DNA of 12,839 nt from RGIG6904 sp024680835 (lineage in GTDB: Bacteria > Bacillota > Clostridia > Lachnospirales > Lachnospiraceae), in the NCBI GenBank assembly GCA_024680835.1, contig JAILBP010000033.1, positions 1-12,839 of the forward strand, in the 5' to 3' direction. Each line of letters starts with the position of its first letter. The stretch's first letter is position 1. A program made the translations under genes and the position numbers. A model generated the notes under the pieces. That model had not been told where the DNA came from and ran no database searches. It saw only the letters and a list, made by a program, of their open reading frames with translations. Of the stretch, positions 6,441-12,839 are shown piece by piece.

Positions 6441-7328
6441 TTAATCAACTCTCTTCCTGCCCCAAAAGAACAGTGCTACCGTTCCCGGTCCCGTATGTGC
6501 GCCTATAGTGGTGCCTATATCATAGATCTGAACAGGTCCGTCGAGCTTCTTAAAATAATTCTCTATAAACGTTGCCAAAGCCTTGGCATCCTCATAGCAT
6601 GCCGCATGTGAGATAAAGCATTTTCCGCTGTAATCCTCTCCATCAGCCGCCAGAAGTTTCATTTTGTTGAAGGTCTCCAATATAACTTTCTTTTTGGGAC
6701 GAACCTTCATACGCGGGATAAGCTCACCCTTATCGTTCACGTTGAGGAGGGGGCAAATATTGAGCACATTGCCCACAAAGCCTGCAGTTTTGGACACCCG
6801 TCCTCCTCTGATAAAATATGTGAGATCACTGGTAAAGAACCAGTGGTTTACCTCAAGACGATGTTCAAATACCCAGGCATAGAGCTCATCTATCCCCATG
6901 CCCTCATCCCTCAGGTCAGCCATCTTATCGATCAACAGACCATATCCGCTGGATGCAGCCAGTGAATCAACAATGTATATTTTCCTGTCAGGATATTTAA
7001 GCCTGAGCTCTTCCGCAGCTATATTGGCGGAGTTATAGGTTCCGGAAATACCTGAACTTAAGGTAACATGCAACAAGTCTTTTCCCGTTCTCAGGTAAGA
7101 CTCAAAAAAATCCATGTACTCACTGCTATTGATCTGCGTTGTCCTGGTCATGGCACCGTCAGCCATAGCTTTGTAGAATTCGCTCATGGATATCGCCACA
7201 CCCATGTCGTCAACGTGTACCACTCCGTCTATCTCATAATGAAATTGTGCAAAAGGGATTCCCCTCCTCTTCATATAATCCGCAGTAAGATCTACTGTGG
7301 AACTGCAACTTAAAACATAATCTGCCAT
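6441..7328 (-). CDS. DegV family fatty-acid-binding protein
   Basis: DegV proteins bind a fatty acid in a two-domain fold; in some Gram-positive bacteria they (as FakB) present it to fatty acid kinase FakA for phosphorylation. The 295-residue length fits. Visible family marks are SCSSTVDLTADY at the N-terminus, TRTTQINSSEY (T63-N67, the head-group loop), SSGISGTYNSA at 91-101, DSLAASSGYG, the YFIRGGRVSKTAGFVG stretch at 171-186, and IGAHTGPGTVALFF near the end. The ligand-facing Thr, Ser and His residues are in place, so it looks functional. GGAGG sits 5 nt before the ATG. It is inserted between rmlD and rmlC, an unusual place for this gene; no fakA-like kinase is in the window. A role in polysaccharide or lipid-carrier physiology would be pure inference. 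Confidence 0.93.
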   Translation of the reverse strand: MADYVLSCSSTVDLTADYMKRRGIPFAQFHYEIDGVVHVDDMGVAISMSEFYKAMADGAMTRTTQINSSEYMDFFESYLRTGKDLLHVTLSSGISGTYNSANIAAEELRLKYPDRKIYIVDSLAASSGYGLLIDKMADLRDEGMGIDELYAWVFEHRLEVNHWFFTSDLTYFIRGGRVSKTAGFVGNVLNICPLLNVNDKGELIPRMKVRPKKKVILETFNKMKLLAADGEDYSGKCFISHAACYEDAKALATFIENYFKKLDGPVQIYDIGTTIGAHTGPGTVALFFWGRKRVD

Positions 7329-7355
7329 TTCTTCCTCCGTGCCCGTAATCTGTTA

Positions 7356-7403
7356 TTATAGGAAATATCCGCGAGTTACATATTTACGAGTCAATCGCAT
7401 CAT
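7356..7403 (-). CDS. Possible 15-codon leader ORF between rfbD and degV
   Basis: A tiny ORF encodes MMRLTRKYVTRGYFL and stops with TAATAA. It starts 16 nt after the rfbD stop. GGAGG (7414-7410) lies exactly 6 nt before its ATG, as good a site as any real gene here. The peptide is basic (three Arg and one Lys among 15 residues) with no obvious run of one amino acid. A perfect TATAAT (7360-7355) overlaps its stop codon and could be the -10 of a degV promoter, though no good -35 lies 16-18 nt upstream of it. It could be a translated leader, a coupling device, the start of a decayed gene, or chance. Confidence 0.4.
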   Translation of the reverse strand: MMRLTRKYVTRGYFL

Positions 7404-7419
7404 ATGTATCCTCCGCGCA

Positions 7420-8343
7420 TTATAGATTTGCATCCTTAAGGTATCTTGATACTGCATCCTGCCAGTTTGGCAGTCGCCTGAAGCCTGCCTTTGTAAGCTT
7501 TGATTTGTCCAGCCTGCTGTTAAATGGCCGCTTTGCAGCACTTTTCCCGTACTCTGCGGTGGTGACAGGTATGATCTCCGTATCAAGTCCGTACTGCCTG
7601 TAAAACTCACAACAAAAATCATACCAGCTTATGTACCCGCCCTCATTGGTGGCATGATAATAACCGTATTTGTCACTCTCGGCCATATCACACAACAGCA
7701 CCGCCAGATCTGCAGTGTAAGTTGGTGTCCCTATCTGGTCTGACACAACCCTGACCGAATCATGGGTTTTCCCCGCATTTATCATGGTGCGGATAAAATT
7801 ATTTCCGTTAAGCCCGAAAGCCCAGGCAATGCGCACTATAAAAAATTTTTTCAAAATACATGCCACCGCCAGTTCACCGTCCAGCTTTGAACGCCCGTAA
7901 ACATTGAGCGGCGCGTAATCCGTCTGATCCGGTTCCCAGGGCTTTTCACCCTGCCCGTCAAATACATAGTCAGTGGATATGTATATCATTGCCGCATCCA
8001 CATTCTTGCATGCATTTGCAATATTATGCGTTCCGTCAACATTGACTTTCCTGACCATGGCAAGGTTCTCTGGAGCCTCTGCCGCATCCACAGCAGTCCA
8101 TGCCGCACAATGTATTACAACATCCGGTTTCTCAGCCTCTATGACTTCGTTTACCTTCTCGTCGTCCGTTATATCTAATTTGATATATTTTGTTTTCCCT
8201 GACAAACCATTTGCAAATCCGGAGAAACCATCCCCGATGTCTGAACCTACAGCCTCATAACCTCTGTTCAAAAGTTCGCAGGTGACATCATATCCCAACT
8301 GGCCATTCACTCCGGTGACAAAGCATTTCCTGATCCTGTCCAT
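7420..8343 (-). CDS. rfbD: dTDP-4-dehydrorhamnose reductase (RmlD)
   Basis: It reduces dTDP-4-keto-L-rhamnose with NAD(P)H to dTDP-L-rhamnose, the final step. The 307-residue protein starts MDRIRKCFVTGVNGQLGYDV, with the nucleotide-binding glycines at 11-17. It also shows CAAWTAVDAAE, the highly typical ISTDYVFDG (122-130), the catalytic YGRSK (Y149, K153), SDQIGTPTYTADLA, and RPFNSRLDKSKL near the C-terminus. The start at 8343 is supported by AAGGGGGG upstream and by the 1-nt overlap with the stop of the sugar transferase (TGATG), a sign of translational coupling. The longer frame to 8418 adds 25 residues from inside the previous gene and is not believed. Confidence 0.95.
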   Translation of the reverse strand: MDRIRKCFVTGVNGQLGYDVTCELLNRGYEAVGSDIGDGFSGFANGLSGKTKYIKLDITDDEKVNEVIEAEKPDVVIHCAAWTAVDAAEAPENLAMVRKVNVDGTHNIANACKNVDAAMIYISTDYVFDGQGEKPWEPDQTDYAPLNVYGRSKLDGELAVACILKKFFIVRIAWAFGLNGNNFIRTMINAGKTHDSVRVVSDQIGTPTYTADLAVLLCDMAESDKYGYYHATNEGGYISWYDFCCEFYRQYGLDTEIIPVTTAEYGKSAAKRPFNSRLDKSKLTKAGFRRLPNWQDAVSRYLKDANL

Positions 8344-9767
8344 CACTCTGCCCCCCTTCCGACCAATACGGCCTTCACTGTCAACAATAAAAGATAAATA
8401 TCCAAACCAATAGACCACTCTGTGATATATCTGGTGTCAAGTTTTACAACTTCCTCAAAATCGGTAATGTCGCTGCGTCCCATAGCCTGCCACATACCCG
8501 TGATCCCCGGTTTTACGGAAAGCCTTGCCTTATGGTGTGCCTCATACAGCTCAAACTCATCCGTCGTCGGCGGTCTTGTGCCCACGAGGCTCATATCACC
8601 CTTCAGAACATTCCAGAACTGTGGCAGTTCGTCTATCGATGTTTTTCTGAGGAACTTACCCAAGGGGAAAATACGAGGATCGTCCTTCATCTTAAACATC
8701 AGACCATCCATTTCGTTTGATGCCATAAGCTCTTTTTTGCGCTCCTCCGCATCTACGTACATTGAGCGGAATTTATAGAACTTAAACGGACGGCCGTTTT
8801 TTCCGATCCTGATCTGTGAAAAGAAAACCGGTCCCGGCGCCTGCAGCTTTATGGGTATTGCAAATATCAAAAACGCAATGCCGCATAACACCAGTCCAAC
8901 CAATGAACCCACAACATCCATAGACCTTTTGACAAACAGGGCGAACCCGCTGGCGATACGCATGCTGGATGTCACAACAACGAAATCTCCGTACCTGTCC
9001 AGCAGCCTGTCATTGGCATAACGGCTTAACTCCAGGATCTTGTAATGAACGGTGACGCCCATATCCAAAAGTTCCTGTGAAAAAAATTCCTCATCCCTGA
9101 TATTACTGCCGTTTACAAACACCTCGTCCACGACGTTAGTCCTGACATAATCATAAAAATCATCCGCCGTAGCCACAACCGGTATTCCCTCTATCTCGGA
9201 ACCGATTACATTTTTATCGATGATCACGATACCGTCGATGGAAAAATCGTGGTACGGATCCTTCAGAAAAGTTTCAACCAGATGTTTCGCATTTGCAAGA
9301 TCCGTCACCAGTAACATGGATGACCTCTTATGCCTTTTCCTGATCCTGCGCCTCAAAACGGATTTATATATTATGCGCTCAAGCCAGATAAAAACCGCCG
9401 AGATTCCCCAGAAGATAAATATCACTATTCTGGAATAAGCGTCGCTCTGCTTTGTAGCCGTCAGATATATCAGCAATCCCGAGAAGACCATGGTGCAATG
9501 CTTTATGCTGTTACCGGCCTCAGACGTGAATTTACGTCTCAGTATGCCGCTGTAACATTCTGTGGTGAAAGCCACTATCAATGCAACAAGGGTCATCACG
9601 ATCCCAAGCTTGAAATATGATACATCACTGACATTTATTTCAAAAAAGTTCTCACTAAATCCGAATCTTATCTTTGCAGCCAAAACATAGGACAACCAAA
9701 ACATAATAATGTCCAACAACATAAAATCGATGTGTTTCAGCCATCCTGTTTGTTGTCTTCGATACAT
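8343..9767 (-). CDS. Undecaprenyl-phosphate sugar-1-phosphate transferase initiating polysaccharide synthesis (WbaP/CpsE type)
   Basis: This membrane enzyme moves a sugar-1-phosphate from a nucleotide sugar to undecaprenyl phosphate, starting a repeat unit. The 474-residue, long-form architecture shows about four membrane helices near 16-32, 53-70, 92-104 and 113-130. A Rossmann-like CoA_binding_3 domain (about 150-225, starting RSSMLLVTD) follows, then a membrane segment at 284-308 and the catalytic Bac_transf domain. Catalytic-domain marks are KRSMD at 280-284, PGPVFFSQIRIG, KFRSM (332-336), the Asp-Glu dyad D379/E380 in SIDELPQFW, GDMSLVGTRPP and KPGITGMWQ. The start at 9767 has AGGAGA 6 nt upstream; that site lies inside the longer frame to 9818. 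A promoter is visible before it. The stop overlaps rfbD. The sugar (glucose, galactose or another) cannot be told from sequence. Confidence 0.95.
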   Translation of the reverse strand: MYRRQQTGWLKHIDFMLLDIIMFWLSYVLAAKIRFGFSENFFEINVSDVSYFKLGIVMTLVALIVAFTTECYSGILRRKFTSEAGNSIKHCTMVFSGLLIYLTATKQSDAYSRIVIFIFWGISAVFIWLERIIYKSVLRRRIRKRHKRSSMLLVTDLANAKHLVETFLKDPYHDFSIDGIVIIDKNVIGSEIEGIPVVATADDFYDYVRTNVVDEVFVNGSNIRDEEFFSQELLDMGVTVHYKILELSRYANDRLLDRYGDFVVVTSSMRIASGFALFVKRSMDVVGSLVGLVLCGIAFLIFAIPIKLQAPGPVFFSQIRIGKNGRPFKFYKFRSMYVDAEERKKELMASNEMDGLMFKMKDDPRIFPLGKFLRKTSIDELPQFWNVLKGDMSLVGTRPPTTDEFELYEAHHKARLSVKPGITGMWQAMGRSDITDFEEVVKLDTRYITEWSIGLDIYLLLLTVKAVLVGRGAE

Positions 9768-9806
9768 ATCATTTCTCCTTGTCATGGCAAAACCAACACT
9801 TATCTT

Positions 9807-9835
9807 ACCATAACACACTTTTGAAATACTTTCAA
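9807..9835 (-). promoter_or_regulatory. Probable promoter of the initiating transferase-rfbDCBA segment
   Basis: On the minus strand, TTGAAA (9835-9830), a 17-nt spacer and TATGGT (9812-9807) form a sigma-A-type promoter, with TG one base before the -10 (extended -10). RNA would start near 9800, about 33 nt before the ATG at 9767. A palindrome, TTTGAAA-TAC-TTTCAAA (9820-9836), covers the -35 and part of the spacer and could be an operator. No terminator is seen between the Wzz-like stop (9876) and this promoter, so read-through from upstream is also possible. Confidence 0.55.
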
Positions 9836-9875
9836 ATAATACTGTTCATATTTTCGACAAATACGATCCGTTACT

Positions 9876-11183
9876 TTACTGCAGCACAATACAGCCTCTT
9901 ACCTTTACATCGAACTGACCGCACAGCTTCATGGAATTCTCTATATCAGCGTATGTGCTCCTGCCTTTCTGCAGCACCAAAACAGTCTGTCCTGATTCGG
10001 TAAGTTTAGCCAGTACATCAGCCCTGCTGCCATAATAATCTGCTGAAGTCACTTCAGGTCCCGTTTTTGTCTTTTTTGCGGTCTCCGAAAGATCCCCATA
10101 TACCTTTTTTATCTCTTCCGTCTCAGCAACCGTCATCAGGCACATCTTCGATTTTCCTGCCATGTCACAGTACATCTTTAATGCAGTCAAAACATCATCG
10201 GTCTGCGGATTGAATCCTTTTTTTGAATCATATACCGCCAGAACATCAAGATCGACAGCTGCCAGATCTTTTGTGCTCTTAAGTCTGCGTCCGAAGAAAT
10301 AGCTCATAAAGCTGATCATAAACGCCAGAATAAGTCCCAGAACAAAACCGAACACTCCGAATTTGATCAGCTTCTTCATAGGAGATTCTGCCCCCGGCTC
10401 TGTTTCCGGCTTTCCGTTTTCGATATGATTTGCCAATGTACCTTTTACGCTAACCAAACGATTTTCCAAATCGGACTGGGTTGTCTGATAGCTGCGTCTG
10501 GCATTCAACTGCCCGTCTTGTGCGCCCATTATACCGGTGTCTACTCTCGAATAATGCGTCTCATCCGACAGAGCCAGCTCGTAATAGCCGTAAGCCTCCC
10601 TGAATTCATCATATTTTCCGGTCAACGCATTGTCACAGGCCTTAAATATCTCTGCGGAAGTCTCCTCATCAGGTGCGATCACTGTTATGGTAAATGTATT
10701 GTATGAATTTGACCATGTGATCAATTCTCTGAGATATTGCTCCTCAATGGAGATTCCCTGTGCAGCTATATCTCCACACACAGATCCACCTGTGACGTAA
10801 AGATAATATGCAGATATCAACAGATTAAAATCAACGCCCTCTCCGGCGTGAACTGCATACATACCTGAGGATGTCTTCACATCCTGGCTGTTTATCTTCA
10901 TGTAAACACTGTTGTCAATATACGCATTCAAATCATTCAAAATGGCGCTGTTATCATCCAGAGCCTTTTGCGTGTCTTCCACTGACTGCTCGTATTCTTT
11001 TATCGCGTTCTCATATAATTCCCATTGCTCCTCGAGCTCCGGATTTTGTGTGAGATCAGTATTTTTTGCCGATTTATATCCGTACAGACCCAAAACTCCG
11101 CCGCAAATAACTGCCAAAAGCAACACCAGATACCAGCGTTTTAAAAGATCCATTACTATTATCCTGAAATTATATATCTTCAT
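9876..11183 (-). CDS. Wzz/CpsC-like polysaccharide chain-length protein with a degenerate kinase-like C-terminal domain
   Basis: Proteins of this class anchor in the membrane by two helices and set polymer length together with Wzy. The 435-residue chain has a short cytoplasmic start, helix 1 at about 15-36, and a long outside domain rich in helical, charged stretches (for example EEQWELYENAIKEYEQSVEDTQKALDD split over 51-77). Helix 2 spans about 263-287, followed by a cytoplasmic tail of about 145 residues. The tail opens RRLKSTKDLAAVDLDVLAVYDSKKG, like the linker of Wzc/CpsCD fusions, and ends TVLVLQKGRSTYADIENS... with VRGCIVL, like the last strands of BY-kinases. No Walker A (GxxxxGKS/T) or tyrosine cluster is visible between them. 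AGGAGG lies 6 nt before the ATG, inside the last codons of the wzy-like gene, one nt from its stop. Confidence 0.85.
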   Translation of the reverse strand: MKIYNFRIIVMDLLKRWYLVLLLAVICGGVLGLYGYKSAKNTDLTQNPELEEQWELYENAIKEYEQSVEDTQKALDDNSAILNDLNAYIDNSVYMKINSQDVKTSSGMYAVHAGEGVDFNLLISAYYLYVTGGSVCGDIAAQGISIEEQYLRELITWSNSYNTFTITVIAPDEETSAEIFKACDNALTGKYDEFREAYGYYELALSDETHYSRVDTGIMGAQDGQLNARRSYQTTQSDLENRLVSVKGTLANHIENGKPETEPGAESPMKKLIKFGVFGFVLGLILAFMISFMSYFFGRRLKSTKDLAAVDLDVLAVYDSKKGFNPQTDDVLTALKMYCDMAGKSKMCLMTVAETEEIKKVYGDLSETAKKTKTGPEVTSADYYGSRADVLAKLTESGQTVLVLQKGRSTYADIENSMKLCGQFDVKVRGCIVLQ

Positions 11184-11184
11184 C

Positions 11185-12450
11185 TTAAGCCTCCTGTTTG
11201 ATCACCGTCAGTCCGGCGTCTTGCGATATTTTATCAAAAACCGTACACCCCGCAGCGATCAGAAAAACATTATATGCCGTATCCAAAATATGATGATCCG
11301 TAGTTGAACTAACCGCTATAAATATCCAGGCGAATATCATCCACGTATTGTTTTTGTATTTTTGTATGATGTATTGATTCAACATCATGATAACTGCAAA
11401 AAACAGTATTCCGTTCTGCAGCAATATCATCAGATAAGCGCAATCGATAAAATTGTATTCTCCTGTCACCTGGTTTGCCTGGCCGTTGCCTATCATCTCT
11501 ATCCATTGACCTGTCAGACTGATCCCGTACTTGTCGAGACCGCTCTGTCCGATCATAAGCCTCCCGCTGAAAAGCTTATCGATCCGGGCAAGCACGATAT
11601 TTCCCGGATCATAAAACCTTGTACAGCAAAAGGCCAGAACAAACATGGCAGGCATTGAAATCTTTCCGAGCAGGTAAAGATTTTTTTTGCGCTGCATTTC
11701 ACCCAACACCGGTGGCGGAAGTATTTTTCTCCGATTCTCAAACAGCACGAACAGCAATTCCGAAACACCAAGGGCCACCAATAATATACTGTCCAACCTT
11801 GCTCTCGAAAAGATTCTAACCAAAATACCACTGATGATCGCAAGCCATCCATATCTTATCTTAAGTTCATCCCTTTTCAGGTATATAAAGCTCAGCCACA
11901 GGTAAAAAATATGCGCTCCGAAATCGGTATGATATTGAATCCCAAAAGAATTGATGCCCGCAAGCGAATCAAACAGATACACGCCGGCAAACAGATTTTG
12001 AGCGATAGATTCCGGATCGTAGGATTGAATATTTTCTATTATGCCGCAAATGCAGCCCGCAAGAGCCGCTGCCATTACCACCAGCGTCACGGCTATGTAT
12101 GCCCGGATCACATCATCAAAATCTATATTCTCTGCCCCCAATATCAAAACCATGAGACATATCGGCTCACCGTAGCCGCCAAATACAAAAGTCACCATGG
12201 CAACTGCGCAAAGAACCACCGCTATCACAAGCTTTTTAAGCGAATATCTGTCATACAGCAAAATCTTGAGTGCCACTATACCCACACCCAGATATTTACC
12301 CAGCAGTGTCACGGCGTACAGTGAGAACATCGTAGTGCGGATACTCATACACAAAATGTATATCATAAGTCCCGAAAGGAACATCTCTCTCGCATATCCC
12401 GCGACTCTTTCACCCGGAAAGCATGTTTTTTTCATAAAACCAAATATCAT
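11185..12450 (-). CDS. Wzy-type polysaccharide polymerase (multi-pass membrane protein)
   Basis: It probably joins undecaprenyl-linked repeat units into polymer on the outer face of the membrane. The 421 residues hold roughly 11-12 hydrophobic segments (for example near 21-38, 45-66, 74-91, 117-138, 201-212, 219-237, 261-275, 348-368 and 393-412). A large loop before the last helices contains ARIDKLFSGRLMIGQSGLDKYG and then SLTGQWIEMIG, a pattern I know from Firmicutes Wzy proteins (SGR...YG..L.GQ). Arginines R216 and R218 in the FSRAR stretch flank a helix, as is common in the family. Wzy proteins diverge strongly, so the call rests on topology, this loop and position. The start at 12450 is 1 nt after the Wzx stop; AAGGAAGG lies at a longish distance, and the ATG five codons in is an alternative. 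Its 3' end carries the ribosome site of the next gene. Confidence 0.82.
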   Translation of the reverse strand: MIFGFMKKTCFPGERVAGYAREMFLSGLMIYILCMSIRTTMFSLYAVTLLGKYLGVGIVALKILLYDRYSLKKLVIAVVLCAVAMVTFVFGGYGEPICLMVLILGAENIDFDDVIRAYIAVTLVVMAAALAGCICGIIENIQSYDPESIAQNLFAGVYLFDSLAGINSFGIQYHTDFGAHIFYLWLSFIYLKRDELKIRYGWLAIISGILVRIFSRARLDSILLVALGVSELLFVLFENRRKILPPPVLGEMQRKKNLYLLGKISMPAMFVLAFCCTRFYDPGNIVLARIDKLFSGRLMIGQSGLDKYGISLTGQWIEMIGNGQANQVTGEYNFIDCAYLMILLQNGILFFAVIMMLNQYIIQKYKNNTWMIFAWIFIAVSSTTDHHILDTAYNVFLIAAGCTVFDKISQDAGLTVIKQEA

Positions 12451-12451
12451 A

Positions 12452-12838
12452 TCAAAACAGCCCTTCCTTTTTTATTACCAAACTGTACATGATCACTGCA
12501 TACAATGTAAAAAATACTATACCAGACAGTACAAGTTCCGCCTTCAGATCAATGTTAAACAACTTGATCACATAAGCAGCAACACCCGCCGTGATCACCG
12601 AAACCATAACCGGGATAATATGTATCCCTCCGAATATCCCCTTTCTGTATTCGCCCAGGGCAATATACTGAACCAATGATACTGTAAATTCCGCTACAAG
12701 CGTACCTATAGCCGCTCCGGCACAGCCGAACTCCGGGATCAGCATGGCGTTCAATACTATATCTACCACTCCGCCTGCAACTTCGGACATTACCACATAT
12801 TTTTCTTTTCCCAAAGGCACCAGCATCTGTATTCCGAA
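12452..12838 (-). CDS. Wzx-type polysaccharide flippase, C-terminal 128 residues (5' cut by window edge)
   Basis: Flippases of the MATE/MOP superfamily move undecaprenyl-linked repeat units across the membrane. The frame is open to the right edge and reads FGIQMLVPLGKEKYVVMSEVAGGVVDIVLN, followed by AMLIPEFGCAGAAIGTLVAE. This is the typical transmembrane block 10-12 of Wzx/RfbX proteins (QxLxPxGKEK, then LIPxFGxxGAAIGTLxAE). Three to four hydrophobic helices follow, ending in VIMYSLVIKKEGLF. The ATG at 12826 is internal to the gene and not its start. The stop overlaps the spacing before the wzy-like ATG by design of a tight operon (1 nt between stop and start). Confidence 0.9.
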   Translation of the reverse strand, partial: FGIQMLVPLGKEKYVVMSEVAGGVVDIVLNAMLIPEFGCAGAAIGTLVAEFTVSLVQYIALGEYRKGIFGGIHIIPVMVSVITAGVAAYVIKLFNIDLKAELVLSGIVFFTLYAVIMYSLVIKKEGLF

Positions 12839-12839
12839 A

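Noticed and set aside
7356..7622. The 88-codon frame ending in MMRLTRKYVTRGYFL as a full gene
   Set aside because: Its first 70 or so codons are out of frame inside rfbD. Only the last 15 codons, which have their own ribosome site, are worth considering.
1..12839. CRISPR arrays, tRNA or rRNA genes, insertion sequences, toxin-antitoxin or defence genes
   Set aside because: No regularly spaced repeats, transposase or nuclease domains, or tRNA-like cloverleafs were noticed by reading. A covariance-model scan was not possible here.

Overview
The window looks like chromosome of a Gram-positive, Clostridia-type bacterium, most likely a Lachnospiraceae member of the Butyrivibrio/Roseburia kind. The grounds are moderate GC, strong AGGAGG-type ribosome binding sites before nearly every gene, a cytoplasmic GH9 cellodextrinase, a Firmicutes-style Wzx/Wzy polysaccharide locus, and an intergenic palindrome of a type I recall from Clostridia. 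The genus is inference; no 16S or other marker is present.

Layout. The left edge (2-910, + strand) carries the C-terminal half of a P1B-type Zn/Cd/Pb-transporting ATPase, cut by the window edge at its DKTGT phosphorylation site. It ends at a hairpin terminator shared with the convergent gene to its right. Everything else is on the minus strand. In transcription order (right to left) it reads: flippase Wzx (cut by the right edge), polymerase Wzy, a Wzz/CpsC-like chain-length protein with a degenerate kinase-like tail, a polyprenyl-phosphate sugar-1-phosphate transferase that starts polysaccharide assembly, rfbD/rmlD, a possible 15-codon leader ORF, a DegV-family lipid-binding protein, rfbC, rfbB and rfbA. 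After these come rnhA (RNase HI, with its own promoter), a 75-residue protein of unknown function, and a GH9 glucanase.

How it works together. RmlA, B, C and D are the complete four-enzyme route from glucose-1-phosphate to dTDP-L-rhamnose. The initiating transferase puts the first sugar phosphate on undecaprenyl phosphate, Wzx flips the finished repeat unit, Wzy polymerises it, and the Wzz-like protein would set chain length. This is therefore the downstream end of a rhamnose-containing capsule, EPS or cell-wall polysaccharide locus. No ordinary glycosyltransferases are seen here, so they probably lie upstream, beyond position 12839.

Points most worth a second look: (1) a layered hairpin in the GH9 leader with a T-run only about 24 nt before the start codon, so GH9 transcripts must either pass through it or start inside it; (2) degV embedded in the rhamnose operon, preceded by a 15-codon ORF with an ideal ribosome binding site; (3) the Wzz-like protein whose C-terminal domain keeps the end of a BY-kinase fold but shows no Walker A motif; (4) a palindrome over the -35 of a good promoter before the initiating transferase. 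I see no complete novel system such as a defence island or CRISPR array, and no mobile element. No gene-free stretch exceeds 300 bases; the longest, about 176 bases at 3580-3755, is described below.
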